DNA of 64,000 nucleotides from Spirosoma pollinicola (GTDB lineage Bacteria > Bacteroidota > Bacteroidia > Cytophagales > Spirosomataceae). The position numbers and the translations under genes are program-made. This document shows positions 9,800 to 18,965 of the stretch, in pieces. The first letter of the stretch is position 1; each line of letters starts with the position of its first letter. The notes under the pieces are model-generated. The model was not told the origin of the DNA. It made no database searches and saw nothing but the letters and a program-made list of their open reading frames with translations. The DNA lies in the NCBI RefSeq assembly GCF_002831565.1, contig NZ_CP025096.1:62001-126000 (forward strand), given 5' to 3'.

Positions 9800-10576
9800 A
9801 TGAGTGTTCAACTTATTGCAGATTACGACCTACCCGAAGGACATGGGTATCATCCCGGTTTGGCGTTGGATACCGTCATTTTTGGGTTTCATCAAAATCA
9901 GCTAAAGATTCTGCTACTTACCTACTACCAGTCCGATCTGTTTGCCCTACCGGGCGGGTTTATTCGGGAAGGGGAAGATTTAAATCAGGCGGCCCGGCGG
10001 GTACTCTTCGAGCGGACAGGTCTGACCGATATCTACCTCGACCAATTCTATACGTTCGGTGATCAGATGCGGCATGATACAACGCCCATACGGGCCATTA
10101 TGACCTCAAAAGGCATACCCATAACCGAGCAGCACTGGGCGTTAAAGCGGTTTGTTACGGTTGGCTACTATGCGCTGGTCGACTTCACAAAAGCGGTCCC
10201 CAACACCGATGGCCTGGCCGATAGCTGCGCCTGGTACGACTTTGACGCCATGCCCCCGCTAATGCTCGACCACCAGACGATTGTGGCGAAGGCACTGGAA
10301 ACGCTGCGTGCAAACCTCGACCACAAGCTGATCGGGTTGAACCTGCTGCCGGAGACCTTCACAATGGCAGATTTACAGCAACTATACGAAACCATCTTAA
10401 GTCGCCCCTTAAACCGATCAAGCTTTCAGCGAACGATGCTCAATTCTGGTATGCTGACGCGCATCGAGAAGAAATTTAGCGGTGGAGCGCACAAAGCCCC
10501 GTATCTGTATCGGTTCGCACTAACAACTGAAGGGTCTAATGAAACGGAAGATAGCGGAGCCGAAGAAGCCCAATAA
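9800..10576 (+). CDS. Nudix-domain transcriptional regulator (NrtR/AraR-like)
   Basis: 258 residues from the ATG at 9800. An N-terminal Nudix fold (residues about 15-150) is followed by a winged-helix domain (about 165-245, with the basic patch NRSSFQRTMLNSGML). The Nudix box reads GGFIREGEDLNQAARRVLFE; the glutamate of the REUxEE core is replaced by valine, so hydrolysis is doubtful and the domain probably binds a sugar or nucleotide ligand. In Bacteroidetes such proteins control sugar catabolism genes. It is divergent from the esterase, its likely target. A TATTTTTG element ends only four bases before the ATG, which would give a nearly leaderless mRNA. A GTG at 9770 is an alternative start. 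Confidence 0.82.
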   Translation: MSVQLIADYDLPEGHGYHPGLALDTVIFGFHQNQLKILLLTYYQSDLFALPGGFIREGEDLNQAARRVLFERTGLTDIYLDQFYTFGDQMRHDTTPIRAIMTSKGIPITEQHWALKRFVTVGYYALVDFTKAVPNTDGLADSCAWYDFDAMPPLMLDHQTIVAKALETLRANLDHKLIGLNLLPETFTMADLQQLYETILSRPLNRSSFQRTMLNSGMLTRIEKKFSGGAHKAPYLYRFALTTEGSNETEDSGAEEAQ

Positions 10577-10590
10577 GCACTCAGTCAAGG

Positions 10591-11166
10591 TTACAAAGAC
10601 TTAACAACTTTGGCGGGAATTCCTGCCACTACGGTATTGGGCGGTACATCCCGACTCACTACCGCACCAGCGGCTACAATTGAGTTTTCGCCGATGGTAA
10701 CTCCCGGCAAAATGGTTGCTCCCGCGCCAATCCAGGCGTTACGTTTGATCACAATCGGGCGAGGAATCAGGGTGGTTCGGTCAGTCGGGTCGAGCGGATG
10801 GTTTTCGGAGGTTAGATTGACTCTGGGACCAATCTGAACCTCGTCCTCAATGGTGATGCCGCCAATGTCCAGAAACGAGCAGGCATGGTTAATAAAGATG
10901 TTTTTACCCAATCGAATCGACCGGCCAAAATTGGTGTAGAACGGCGGGAAGATTGCCGTTGATTTATCAATTGGGCTACCGATAATGTCGCTTAGCTGAG
11001 CACGTACCTGATCGACGTTTGTGGCCGATGCGTTCATCTCGACACACAACCGGATGGTACGCGTCACGACTTCGCTAAACCGGCCATACTCCTGGTCATC
11101 CTTGCGGAGTAGTTCACCGGCTTGCAGACGCTGGAAAATATCGATCGGGTCTGAAGAATTACTCAT
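10591..11166 (-). CDS. Hexapeptide-repeat acetyltransferase (maltose/galactoside O-acetyltransferase-like)
   Basis: 191 residues. An N-terminal helical mac domain (residues about 1-60) precedes the left-handed beta-helix with hexapeptide repeats ([20 protein letters not shown], then [20 protein letters not shown]). The catalytic histidine sits in SENHPLDP. The C-terminal [11 protein letters not shown] is typical of the LacA/Maa/NodL group. It would transfer acetyl from acetyl-CoA to a sugar hydroxyl. It converges on the Nudix regulator, 14 bases away. Confidence 0.88.
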   Translation of the reverse strand: MSNSSDPIDIFQRLQAGELLRKDDQEYGRFSEVVTRTIRLCVEMNASATNVDQVRAQLSDIIGSPIDKSTAIFPPFYTNFGRSIRLGKNIFINHACSFLDIGGITIEDEVQIGPRVNLTSENHPLDPTDRTTLIPRPIVIKRNAWIGAGATILPGVTIGENSIVAAGAVVSRDVPPNTVVAGIPAKVVKSL

Positions 11167-11192
11167 ACGTGTATAACAGTGGGTAAGCGAAA

Positions 11193-11232
11193 AATAAAGA
11201 TGGGAGTCTAAACGAATGGCCAGACTCCCATC
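11193..11232 (-). terminator. Terminator of the alcohol dehydrogenase gene
   Basis: 11-bp stem GATGGGAGTCT/AGACTCCCATC (11199-11209 with 11222-11232), followed on the minus strand by TTTATTTTT. It lies downstream of the dehydrogenase and upstream of the acetyltransferase start. Confidence 0.7.
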
Positions 11233-11250
11233 TTCGAAAAAAAATAAAAG

Positions 11251-12297
11251 CTATAACAGCGTTGCCATATCGATGACAAACCGGTAACGAACATCACCCT
11301 TCAGCATCCGTTCGTAGGCTTGTTCGATATCCTGAATCGGAATGAGTTCAATGTCTGAAACGATGTTGTGTTCAGCGCAAAAATCCAGCATTTCCTGCGT
11401 TTCGGGAAGCCCGCCAATACTCGATCCGGCAATACTTTTCCGGCCGGGAATCAAGCTGAAAGCCTGCAAGGCAGATGGTGTTGGTGGCGCACCAACACAA
11501 ATATGCACACCGTCTGTTTTCAGCAGCGACAGGTACACATTGTAATCGTGCTCGGCAGAAACGGTATCCAGAATAAAATCATAATACCCTTTTACCGATT
11601 CGAGTTGAGCCGGGTCGCTGGTGACTACGAATTTATGGGCACCGAGTTTCCGGGCATCTTCTTCTTTAGCAGGCGAAGTGCTCAAAACGGTCACTTCAGC
11701 CCCGAAAGCAACGCCGAATTTAACGCCCATATGCCCTAGTCCACCCAGACCGACAACGGCCAGCTTATGACCTTTATCCACTCCCCAGTGCCGCAGGGGC
11801 GAGTAGGTCGTGATGCCCGCACAGAGCAGGGGAGCCGTAGCCGCCAGGTCCAACTTATCAGAGATATGCAGCACAAAATCCTCATGGACCACAATCGTGT
11901 TGGAATAGCCGCCATAAGTAGGCGTCTTTTTATCCTGTTCGAGTCCGTTATAGGTTTGGGTGTTGCCTTTTATGCAATACTGCTCCAGCCCGCGCTGGCA
12001 GTTTTCGCAAACGCGACAGGAGTCGACCAGACAGCCCGTGCCGGCCAGATCGCCCACGGTAAATTTGTGCACCTCGGACCCAACCGCCACTACGCGGCCA
12101 ACAATTTCGTGACCGGGCACCATGGGATACATACTGTTGCCCCACTCACCCCGAACCTGGTGAATATCAGAATGACAGACACCGCAAAACGTTATATCGA
12201 ATTGAACATCGTGTGCGCCCAGTTCACGACGCTGAAAATCCCAGGGGGCCAATCCCGACTCTTCATTCTGAGCCGCGTATCCTTTTGTTATAATCAT
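11251..12297 (-). CDS. NAD(P)-dependent zinc alcohol dehydrogenase (YahK/cinnamyl-alcohol type)
   Basis: 348 residues, standard for medium-chain dehydrogenases. Catalytic zinc ligands lie in CGVCHSDIH and GHEIVGRV; the structural zinc site is the four-cysteine loop CLVDSCRVCENCQRGLEQYC (about residues 93-112). The cofactor fold has GLGGLGHMGVKFG near residue 180. The closest groups reduce aliphatic and aromatic aldehydes with NADPH. Placed next to an aldehyde oxidoreductase operon, it may help in aldehyde detoxification, but it is separated by 94 bases and its own terminator. Confidence 0.9.
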   Translation of the reverse strand: MIITKGYAAQNEESGLAPWDFQRRELGAHDVQFDITFCGVCHSDIHQVRGEWGNSMYPMVPGHEIVGRVVAVGSEVHKFTVGDLAGTGCLVDSCRVCENCQRGLEQYCIKGNTQTYNGLEQDKKTPTYGGYSNTIVVHEDFVLHISDKLDLAATAPLLCAGITTYSPLRHWGVDKGHKLAVVGLGGLGHMGVKFGVAFGAEVTVLSTSPAKEEDARKLGAHKFVVTSDPAQLESVKGYYDFILDTVSAEHDYNVYLSLLKTDGVHICVGAPPTPSALQAFSLIPGRKSIAGSSIGGLPETQEMLDFCAEHNIVSDIELIPIQDIEQAYERMLKGDVRYRFVIDMATLL

Positions 12298-12391
12298 TAT
12301 TTCTTAGTTAAAAGCTGGTGTAAACTGACCAGTGTGCCAGCAACCCGTTTCGTTTTGTTGATTGTCAGACTACGTTTACGTTAATCTCTTT

Positions 12392-14620
12392 TTACACTGA
12401 GCGCAGCAACTTATCCGGTGTAATGGGCAGGTCGCGAACGCGCTGACCGGTAGCGTTAAAAACCGCGTTGGCGACCGCACCGGCAAACCCGATCAGGGCA
12501 ATTTCGCCCATGCCTTTGGCACCCATCGGGTTAATGATTGGGTCGGGCTTGTCGATCATGATCGTTTCGATGGCGGGTACGTCGGCGTGAACCGATACGT
12601 GGTAGTCGGCAAGATTGTTATTTACGAACCGGCCAAACCGGTGGTCGATGATAGCTTCTTCGGTCAGGGCCATACCAATGCCACCCGCCACGCCACCAAT
12701 CATCTGACTGGCTGCCGTTTTGGGGCTTACAATCCGTCCCGAATCGGCCACGCTTACGGCTTTCGACACGCGCACTACACCCGTCAGCGGGTTGACACGT
12801 ACCTGTACAAAATGCACCGAGAACGAATACATCGAATACTTGCCTTGTTCCGGCCCGCCTTTCGAGTCGGCGCTTTTGTCGATCACCGTCAGGTTGTTGG
12901 TTCGCATTAGGTCGCGGAGGGCCACTTTTTTGCCGGGTTCCTTCTCTACAGACAGTATTCCATCAGCCATCGCCAGATCATCTGCCTGCCGACCCGCCAA
13001 TGGGCCACCGGCTATAGTTGCCAGTTCTATCAACTGTTTCTTGATTTTCGTACAGGCATCATATACCGCTGAGCCTACCGCCGAAACAATGGCTGAACCG
13101 CCCTGCGTAGGGGCTTTTGGTAGCGAAGTATCGCCATACGCTACCTTGATCTTGTCGACTGGTATGCCCAGCACATTGTGCGCAATCATGGTCAGGGCTG
13201 TTCCGGTACCCGGTCCGATGTCGGTTACCGCGCTCTGTATAGTCAGCGAGCCATCGGCGTTGAGCATCGCCCGAGCCGAGGCCTCCCACCGGAAAGCGCT
13301 GAATACACCTGTGCTCATGCCGTAGCCAATAAGCCACTCGCCATCGCGCTGACTCGCCGGCTCATTTTTGCGTTTGCTCCAGCCAATAGCCTCAGCCCCG
13401 CGCTGATAGGCTTCTTTGAGATTCTTGCTCGAATAAGGCCGGTTGTGCTCAGGGTCAGTTTCGGTGTAGTTGCGCAGCCGGAATTCGATGGGGTCAAGAT
13501 TCAGCTTGTGCGCCATCTCGTCCATCGCCGATTCAAGGGCGAAAGCTCCCGTGGCTTCGCCCGGTCCTCGCATCCAGATGGGCACACTTCGGTCAAGCCG
13601 TACAAGGCGGTAGCGGGTACTCACGTTCGGGCATTCGTACATGAACTTAGTCATGTTGACCGTTGCTTCCGTGAAGTCTTCGTAGCTGGCCGTTTCTGCC
13701 GTTGCCGAATGGGCAAGTCCGATCAACTTACCGTTCTTGTCGGCGCCCATGTTGATGGTCTGAACCGTATAAGGCCGGTGCCCAACCATCGTAAACATCT
13801 GGTTACGAGTAATAACCAGCTTCAATGGGCGACCAATTTTTTTGGCAATGGCCACTACCGCCGTTTCCTGCGGCCAGGTACGTAACCCCATACCAAAGCC
13901 GCCCCCCATAAATTCGGTATGCACATGAATGTTCTTCGGATCGAGCTTAAACGCCTGCGCCATAGCATCCTGCGTAGCATTAACGCCCTGCGTTTTGGCG
14001 TAGATCATCAGCGAGTCTGCTCCGGTCCAATGGGCCAGAATGCCGTGCAATTCCATTGGATTGTGCACCTCAACCGGAATCGTATAGTTGGCTTCCAGTG
14101 TAACAGGGGCCGATTGGTAGGCGTCGGCTTTGCCCCGCATATAGTCTCCCCCTCTTGGTATAATTCCTTCGGCCAAATGCTTCTCCAGTTCGGTACGGGC
14201 AGTCTGTTTCGTATAGGTCGCGCGTACCAGCGAAGCCGCATAGGTGGCCCGCTCGAAACTGTCGGCCACCACCATCGCGATGGGTTGCCCGTCGAACAGA
14301 ATTTTGGGACTGCTCAGAATCCGGTATTTCTCTTCAGTTTTAGGCTTAGGCGCTGGTCCGTCAGCCTCACCGCCAACGGGCGCATCCCAACCCGGAATGG
14401 GCGGCATGTTCTGGTGCGTAAACACGCCCAGCACGCCCGGTGCACCCTGCGCTCTTTTAGTGTCGAGACTGGCGATGCTACCCCGGCCAATTTCGCTGCC
14501 GACAATGACGCAATAGGCCATGTTGGGTAGGTCAAAATCGGCAAAATACTGCGCTCCGCCGGTCACTTTCATCCGTCCGTCGATTCTGTCGATTGGCGGA
14601 TTTTTTAGGTCTTTCGTCAT
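12392..14620 (-). CDS. Molybdopterin-binding subunit of a xanthine-oxidase-family aldehyde oxidoreductase
   Basis: 742 residues covering the aldehyde oxidase/xanthine dehydrogenase a/b hammerhead domain (about 15-125) and the molybdopterin-binding region. FMGGGFGMGLR and the active-site glutamate motif GAKGMGE (about residue 700) are present. It is the last gene of three, two bases after the FAD subunit. By gene order and the Tat-type small subunit the enzyme resembles periplasmic PaoABC, which oxidises aromatic aldehydes. No XdhC/PaoD-type maturation factor is adjacent. Confidence 0.93.
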   Translation of the reverse strand: MTKDLKNPPIDRIDGRMKVTGGAQYFADFDLPNMAYCVIVGSEIGRGSIASLDTKRAQGAPGVLGVFTHQNMPPIPGWDAPVGGEADGPAPKPKTEEKYRILSSPKILFDGQPIAMVVADSFERATYAASLVRATYTKQTARTELEKHLAEGIIPRGGDYMRGKADAYQSAPVTLEANYTIPVEVHNPMELHGILAHWTGADSLMIYAKTQGVNATQDAMAQAFKLDPKNIHVHTEFMGGGFGMGLRTWPQETAVVAIAKKIGRPLKLVITRNQMFTMVGHRPYTVQTINMGADKNGKLIGLAHSATAETASYEDFTEATVNMTKFMYECPNVSTRYRLVRLDRSVPIWMRGPGEATGAFALESAMDEMAHKLNLDPIEFRLRNYTETDPEHNRPYSSKNLKEAYQRGAEAIGWSKRKNEPASQRDGEWLIGYGMSTGVFSAFRWEASARAMLNADGSLTIQSAVTDIGPGTGTALTMIAHNVLGIPVDKIKVAYGDTSLPKAPTQGGSAIVSAVGSAVYDACTKIKKQLIELATIAGGPLAGRQADDLAMADGILSVEKEPGKKVALRDLMRTNNLTVIDKSADSKGGPEQGKYSMYSFSVHFVQVRVNPLTGVVRVSKAVSVADSGRIVSPKTAASQMIGGVAGGIGMALTEEAIIDHRFGRFVNNNLADYHVSVHADVPAIETIMIDKPDPIINPMGAKGMGEIALIGFAGAVANAVFNATGQRVRDLPITPDKLLRSV

Positions 14621-14622
14621 GA

Positions 14623-15642
14623 TCAGGCGGTTTTAGTGGCTGTTTTCAACGCGTCGATAATGGAGTTTGGCGCGAGGGTCAATTTGAAATCGTTTTCGCC
14701 ATATCCTTTCGCGCCATTCATCGCGATTGAAGCGGCTTGTTTGAAGTTGGCTTCCGTAGCGGCTTTACCGCGCAAAAACTGCTCGGCCTCAGTCAGCCGC
14801 CAGGGCTTGTGTGCCACCCCGCCCATTGCCAGCCGGATATCATGAATGTTGCTACCCTTCATATCGACCGCAACACCCACCGAAATGAGCGCGAAGGCGT
14901 ATGATGCCCTGTCACGTACTTTGAGGTAGTGTGAATTATCGGCAAACTTGTTGGTTGGAATATCGACCGACATGATCAGTTCGCCGGGAAGCAGCGTATT
15001 GTCTTTCTGGGGGGTGTCGCCGGGGAGCCGGTGGAAATCATTAAATGGAATTTTTCGGTCGCCCTTCGGCCCCGACACGTTTACCGTTGCATCCAGCGCT
15101 ACCAGCGCAATGCACATATCGCTGGGGTGAACGGCAATGCACTTGTTCGATGCGCCAAAAATGGCGTGCATCCGGTTAATGCCGCCAATGGCTCCGCAGC
15201 CTGTTGGTCCATTTGGTTGCCCTTTGTCCGGGCCGGCCTGCACAGGGCTACGCTTGTTGCAGGGCATTGATGTATCGTAAAAATAGGCACAGCGCGTACG
15301 TTGCATCATGTTTCCGCCCACGGTTGCCATGTTCCGTAGCTGAGCCGACGCGCCCGCATTGAGGGCCATCGACAATAATGGAGCGTGTTTTTTTACCAGA
15401 TCATGCTCAGCAACGGCTGAATTCTTCGCCATAGCGCCAATTCGCAAACCGGTACTCGTTTTTTCGATGGTTGACAGCGGCAGTTTGTTGATGTCGATCA
15501 GCCGCTCGGGCACTACGACCTCGCGCTTCATCAGGTCGATGAGGTTGGTGCCGCCCGCCAGAAAGTACGTGCCACTTTCCTGCGAAAGAGCCGTTACGGC
15601 GGCTTTAGGGGTGGTTACCCGCGTATATTGGAATTGGTTCAT
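14623..15642 (-). CDS. FAD-binding subunit of the aldehyde oxidoreductase
   Basis: 339 residues of the CO-dehydrogenase flavoprotein/XdhB type. FAD contacts lie in FLAGGTNLIDLMKR (residues about 27-41) and ATVGGNMMQRTRC. After the latter there is an insertion with four cysteines (RC, MPC, GCGA, KCIA; residues about 117-168), as in PaoB and 4-hydroxybenzoyl-CoA reductase, where it holds an extra [4Fe-4S] cluster. Its start overlaps the stop of the small subunit by four bases. Confidence 0.92.
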   Translation of the reverse strand: MNQFQYTRVTTPKAAVTALSQESGTYFLAGGTNLIDLMKREVVVPERLIDINKLPLSTIEKTSTGLRIGAMAKNSAVAEHDLVKKHAPLLSMALNAGASAQLRNMATVGGNMMQRTRCAYFYDTSMPCNKRSPVQAGPDKGQPNGPTGCGAIGGINRMHAIFGASNKCIAVHPSDMCIALVALDATVNVSGPKGDRKIPFNDFHRLPGDTPQKDNTLLPGELIMSVDIPTNKFADNSHYLKVRDRASYAFALISVGVAVDMKGSNIHDIRLAMGGVAHKPWRLTEAEQFLRGKAATEANFKQAASIAMNGAKGYGENDFKLTLAPNSIIDALKTATKTA

Positions 15643-16274
15643 ACCCTGGCTCCTCCGTGTTTAACGTCCATAATCGCATCCACAATGTTGGCATACGCTC
15701 CACAACGGCAGATGTTGCCGCTCATGTACTCCCGGATCTCGTCGGGGTTGTTGGCGTGCCCTTCGCGAACACAGGCCACCGCCGACATGATCTGTCCGGG
15801 GGTGCAATACCCGCACTGGAAACCGTCGTGTTTGATGAACGCTGCCTGCATGGGGTGTAATTGATCCACACTGCCCAGCCCTTCAATCGTTGTGACTTTA
15901 CAGCCTTCCGTAGTCATGGCCAATGTTAGACACGAATTGACCCGTTGCCCATCGACGTGTACGGTACAGGCCCCGCATTGCCCATGATCGCATCCCTTCT
16001 TGGTGCCCGTCAGATGCAGTTGTTCACGCAATAGATCGAGCAGCGTTACGCGTGGCTCAATAGAGAGTTTTTGCATCGTGCCGTTGATGTCGACCTGAAG
16101 CGGCATCTTCTCGAAGGCAGCGGCTACTTTTTCGTCCAGACCATTGTCGATGGCGGCATTGGCAGCTGCAGGCGTCAGGGCCAGAGCCGCTAGTGCCGAG
16201 GATTGTTTTAAAAAATTTCGTCGGGACGAGTCGGCATGTCCAGACCCGCCCTCCATGTGTTCATGCTCATTCAT
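15639..16274 (-). CDS. Tat-exported (2Fe-2S) subunit of the aldehyde oxidoreductase
   Basis: 211 residues. A twin-arginine signal (SSRRNFLKQSSALAALAL, residues about 16-33) directs the folded complex to the periplasm. The plant-type cluster is C-x4-C-x2-C in CDHGQCGACTVHVDG, and the second cluster uses CGYCTPG and CRCG. First gene of the operon, so it sets expression of all three. Without the signal the length is that of xanthine-oxidase small subunits. Confidence 0.94.
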   Translation of the reverse strand: MNEHEHMEGGSGHADSSRRNFLKQSSALAALALTPAAANAAIDNGLDEKVAAAFEKMPLQVDINGTMQKLSIEPRVTLLDLLREQLHLTGTKKGCDHGQCGACTVHVDGQRVNSCLTLAMTTEGCKVTTIEGLGSVDQLHPMQAAFIKHDGFQCGYCTPGQIMSAVACVREGHANNPDEIREYMSGNICRCGAYANIVDAIMDVKHGGARV

Positions 16275-16369
16275 GACGTTAGTTTGTTTAACGAAGCCGT
16301 TTTTTATTCTCTTTTCCTAAACAAAAACTGGAGTGTTTTTTTGTTAACTTTTATACTGTTCTATTTTAC

Positions 16370-16793
16370 TCACTCCAGTTCGAACGTGACCGTTACGCTT
16401 CCTGCGCCAGGGGCGGCCGATAGTCCTGACGGATTGTCGATATGTCCTGGTCTTGTATAACTGTAGGATGTCGGAAACGTTTTATAGAAAAGTACAAGCG
16501 AGTTGGAACCATATAGGGTTAGATCGCCCGTTTGAATGGTATCGGGGTTTGATTCGTTGATGGGCAATTCATTTGATAGTTGCGTAGACTTCGCATTACC
16601 ATTCAACCGCCCCGGCGCCCCGGTCTTTCATCGAGTGGGCTATGGACAAACGGGCTTTAAAGGCCGTAGCCGTTGCATTCTTCAGAAGTGTAGCCGTGAA
16701 CTCAGTAGAGTCGATAGGGTTATCCATTGTGCAAGCTATGGTACCGATAAAAAAAAGTAGAAATGGGGAAAAGACTTGGAGGGAGTTTTTCAT
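16370..16793 (-). pseudogene. Cyclophilin-like fold protein, broken by a 16-bp GC-rich insertion
   Basis: Two overlapping frames make one protein. The first (ATG at 16793) has a lipoprotein-type signal (FLLFFIGTIAC) and FTATLLKNATATAFKA, then ends in AVEW. The second picks up one frame away as LNGNAKSTQLSNELP and runs to SVTVTFELE at 16370. Together they match the bacterial cyclophilin-like domain (TATL..NATA.AFK ... LYGSN..VLFYK.F.TSYSYTR.G.I). If the 16 bases CGGGGCGCCGGGGCGG (minus strand, 16607-16622) are removed, MKD joins LNGNAKS in frame, exactly as in the family (MSELNGNEK). The insertion is either a real inactivating event or an assembly artefact. Confidence 0.7.
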
Positions 16794-16816
16794 AGATAAA
16801 TTGCCTGCTTTGGGGG

Positions 16817-17311
16817 TTAGCGAGCGGCTTTGTATTCCTCGTCCGTAACCGCCTGTAGCCATTTAACGGCTCCTCCTTTGCTCACGTTTGGATTGATGGC
16901 CGTGTGGGTGAACTGACCGTTCGGACCGGCGCCATGCCAGTGTTCAACCTGTGGTGGGATGGTGACCGATTCGCCCTCCCGGATCACTCTGGCGGGCTTC
17001 CCTTTCTCCTGATAAAAGCCGGTGCCTTTTGTGACCACCAGGAGTTGACCGTTAGGATGAGTGTGCCAGAACGTTCGGGCTTTTTGTTCGAAGGCAACAC
17101 TGCTCACAATGCAATCCGTTTCGGTGTTTGGCCCTACCAACATGGTGACCCAGACAGTGCCGCTAAAATTTGTAGATGGTCCCTGTGTAGCTTTCGGTAC
17201 TCCTTCCATTTTTCCGTTTTGAGCCACCGCTGAATGAATAGTTCCCAAAGCCAATCCGCCTAAAAGGCTATAGGTAAGTAATTTGCCTACTGTTCTAATT
17301 CTAGTTTCCAT
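16817..17311 (-). CDS. Secreted cupin-domain protein
   Basis: 164 residues with a signal peptide (hydrophobic residues about 12-30, cut near SAVAQN). Cupin motif 1 is FWHTHPNGQLLVVTKGTG and motif 2 PPQVEHWHGAGPNGQ. It shares motif spacing and the tail VTDEEY with the cytoplasmic cupin at 8081-8476. A role in handling an aromatic or reactive metabolite in the periplasm next to the aldehyde oxidoreductase is a guess from position only. It is 23 bases from the broken cyclophilin-like gene, same strand. Confidence 0.82.
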   Translation of the reverse strand: METRIRTVGKLLTYSLLGGLALGTIHSAVAQNGKMEGVPKATQGPSTNFSGTVWVTMLVGPNTETDCIVSSVAFEQKARTFWHTHPNGQLLVVTKGTGFYQEKGKPARVIREGESVTIPPQVEHWHGAGPNGQFTHTAINPNVSKGGAVKWLQAVTDEEYKAAR

Positions 17312-17772
17312 ACGTATGAGTTTTGATGCAAAACTAACTGGCCGGCATCAGTTAGTTTATAGTAAAATCATTGCAATTTTTATGAAAATCACATTTCTTG
17401 GCTAAAAAAACAAATCGTTATTTTTCGAATTAGCTACTTTATTTTTGCAGTTAAAGCTTACAAATCAACTGCTTATTCCCAGTTAAAATATAATGCCCTA
17501 TTCAATCGTCTTTAATTTTTGTAAAGCATCGTTTTTAACTAATTATGAAAATACTAACGAGAAATTCTGCCCATCATGATGGGTCAGATTATCGGTGTCG
17601 CCGATCAACCTAACTCCAGCCAGTTTTTTTAAGAAATAAGTCGGCGTAACGCCTAATGAATTTCAGCGTTCGCCTATTTCGCCCGATTATGAGGGGTGAA
17701 GCCTCCGGGCATAGCAAAGCCAGTCCATTTCCGGGCTGGCTTGCTGCTTAATCAAAAAGATTACCCGCTCCA
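17312..17772. other. Gene-free AT-rich stretch with two hairpins
   Basis: No supported gene. A perfect palindrome CCCATCATGATGGG lies at 17570-17583 and an ATCGG/CCGAT hairpin follows at once, before a run of seven T. An AGCAA-GCCAG/CTGGCTTGCT hairpin (17713-17745) lies just past the stop of the OsmC gene on the minus strand and may terminate it. A plus-strand TATTTTTG near 17442 has no gene after it. Confidence 0.4.
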
Positions 17773-18189
17773 TTACGCCAACGTAGCGTCAACTTTGATG
17801 GTCGTATTGAATAATTTTGAAATAGGGCAATTGTGTTCGGCATGGTCGACCAATTCGTCAAACTTGGCTTTGTCGAGACCCGGTACTACGGCCTTAAGCG
17901 TTAAAACTGAACTGGTAATTCCACCGTCTTCAAGGGTGATGGCACAATTCACGTCGAGCGTGTCAGCGGCAAAACCTGCCTGCTGAATATTAAATGCCAA
18001 CTGCATGGCGAAGCAGCCTGCATGAGCCGCTGCGACCAATTCTTCGGGGTTAGTACCCACCCCATCTTCAAAACGGGTTTTGTATGAATACTGTGTCTGG
18101 TTCAAAACGGTGCTGGCCGTGGTTACGGTTCCCTGACCATCTTTACCGGTACCTGCCCAATGGGCCTGTGAATTGCGGGTGATTTTCAT
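17773..18189 (-). CDS. OsmC/Ohr family peroxiredoxin
   Basis: 138 residues. The two redox cysteines are in AHAGCFAMQ (about residue 59) and EHNCPISK (about residue 124), the spacing of the OsmC group, which reduces organic hydroperoxides with thiols. The opening [13 protein letters not shown] and the [12 protein letters not shown] segment are typical. It is divergent from the Crp/Fnr gene, separated by 179 bases. Confidence 0.92.
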   Translation of the reverse strand: MKITRNSQAHWAGTGKDGQGTVTTASTVLNQTQYSYKTRFEDGVGTNPEELVAAAHAGCFAMQLAFNIQQAGFAADTLDVNCAITLEDGGITSSVLTLKAVVPGLDKAKFDELVDHAEHNCPISKLFNTTIKVDATLA

Positions 18190-18350
18190 AAATTATAAGC
18201 GTTAACTGGGTTTGTGATCTATCTTTTGATGAACCAAAAGTAGCAGGCTTGGTTCAGGCAATTTTTCACCTATGTTAAAAAGCGATTCTTCATTCCAGAA
18301 TACCGATTGATAGCATAACCTCACCTGCTGAAGCAACTAAATTACCTGTT

Positions 18351-18370
18351 ATGCCCTATTTTTAGGGCAT
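18351..18370. promoter_or_regulatory. Palindrome overlapping the Crp/Fnr start codon
   Basis: ATGCCCTA-TTTT-TAGGGCAT, perfect 8-bp arms. The right arm ends in the first two bases of the ATG. It could be an autoregulatory operator or a hairpin masking the start. Confidence 0.45.
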
Positions 18371-18965
18371 GACATCTCCCCAACATCTGGCTCTACAACA
18401 GCAGCTGCACCAATTTGCTCAACTCTCAGACGATGATTACCAACTGGCAAATGAGTTTTGGCAGGCCAGATCAGTAAGCCGACATGACTTCTTTAACGTT
18501 CCAAATTCACTTTGTCGGCATATTGGCTTTATTGTGAAAGGCCTCTTCCGGGTCTATTATGTTGATCCAAAAACGGAGCAGGAACACAACCTGTATTTTG
18601 CCGCCGAGAATACATTCATCACGTCGCTGAAGAGTTTATTGACCCGCACCACTTGCCCATATATAATAGAGGCTCTGGAAGACTCTGAACTACTGGTGAT
18701 GCAATACGATCATCTACAACAGCTGTATGACCGTTCGCACGGATGGGAACGGTTTGGCCGACTTCTGGCCGAGCAGTATTTTTTGATGAATCAGCTACGG
18801 GCTGAAAGTTTACTGACCCAAACGGCGGAGGAACGCTATCTGGATTTATTGGATAACCACCCCGATCTGATCAACCGGGTTTCGCTGGGTCATATATCAT
18901 CTTATTTGGGAATCAAAGGCCCATCGCTGAGTAGGATTCGGGCCCAGGTAGCGCATAAGGTATGA
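18369..18965 (+). CDS. Crp/Fnr family transcriptional regulator
   Basis: 198 residues. A cyclic-nucleotide-binding-type beta barrel (about 20-120; FIVKGLFRVYYVD, ENTFITSLKSLL) is followed by a C-terminal helix-turn-helix (about 150-190; ISSYLGIKGPSLSRIRAQ). The phosphate-binding cassette arginine of CRP is not obvious, so cAMP binding is doubtful. Bacteroidota have many such proteins next to their targets; candidates are the divergent OsmC gene and the downstream leader/SusC operon. Confidence 0.88.
   Translation: MTSPQHLALQQQLHQFAQLSDDDYQLANEFWQARSVSRHDFFNVPNSLCRHIGFIVKGLFRVYYVDPKTEQEHNLYFAAENTFITSLKSLLTRTTCPYIIEALEDSELLVMQYDHLQQLYDRSHGWERFGRLLAEQYFLMNQLRAESLLTQTAEERYLDLLDNHPDLINRVSLGHISSYLGIKGPSLSRIRAQVAHKV

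Noticed and set aside
13178..13885. Plus-strand 235-codon open frame within the molybdenum subunit gene
   Set aside because: Antisense to a clear enzyme gene with full domain content; a result of codon bias.
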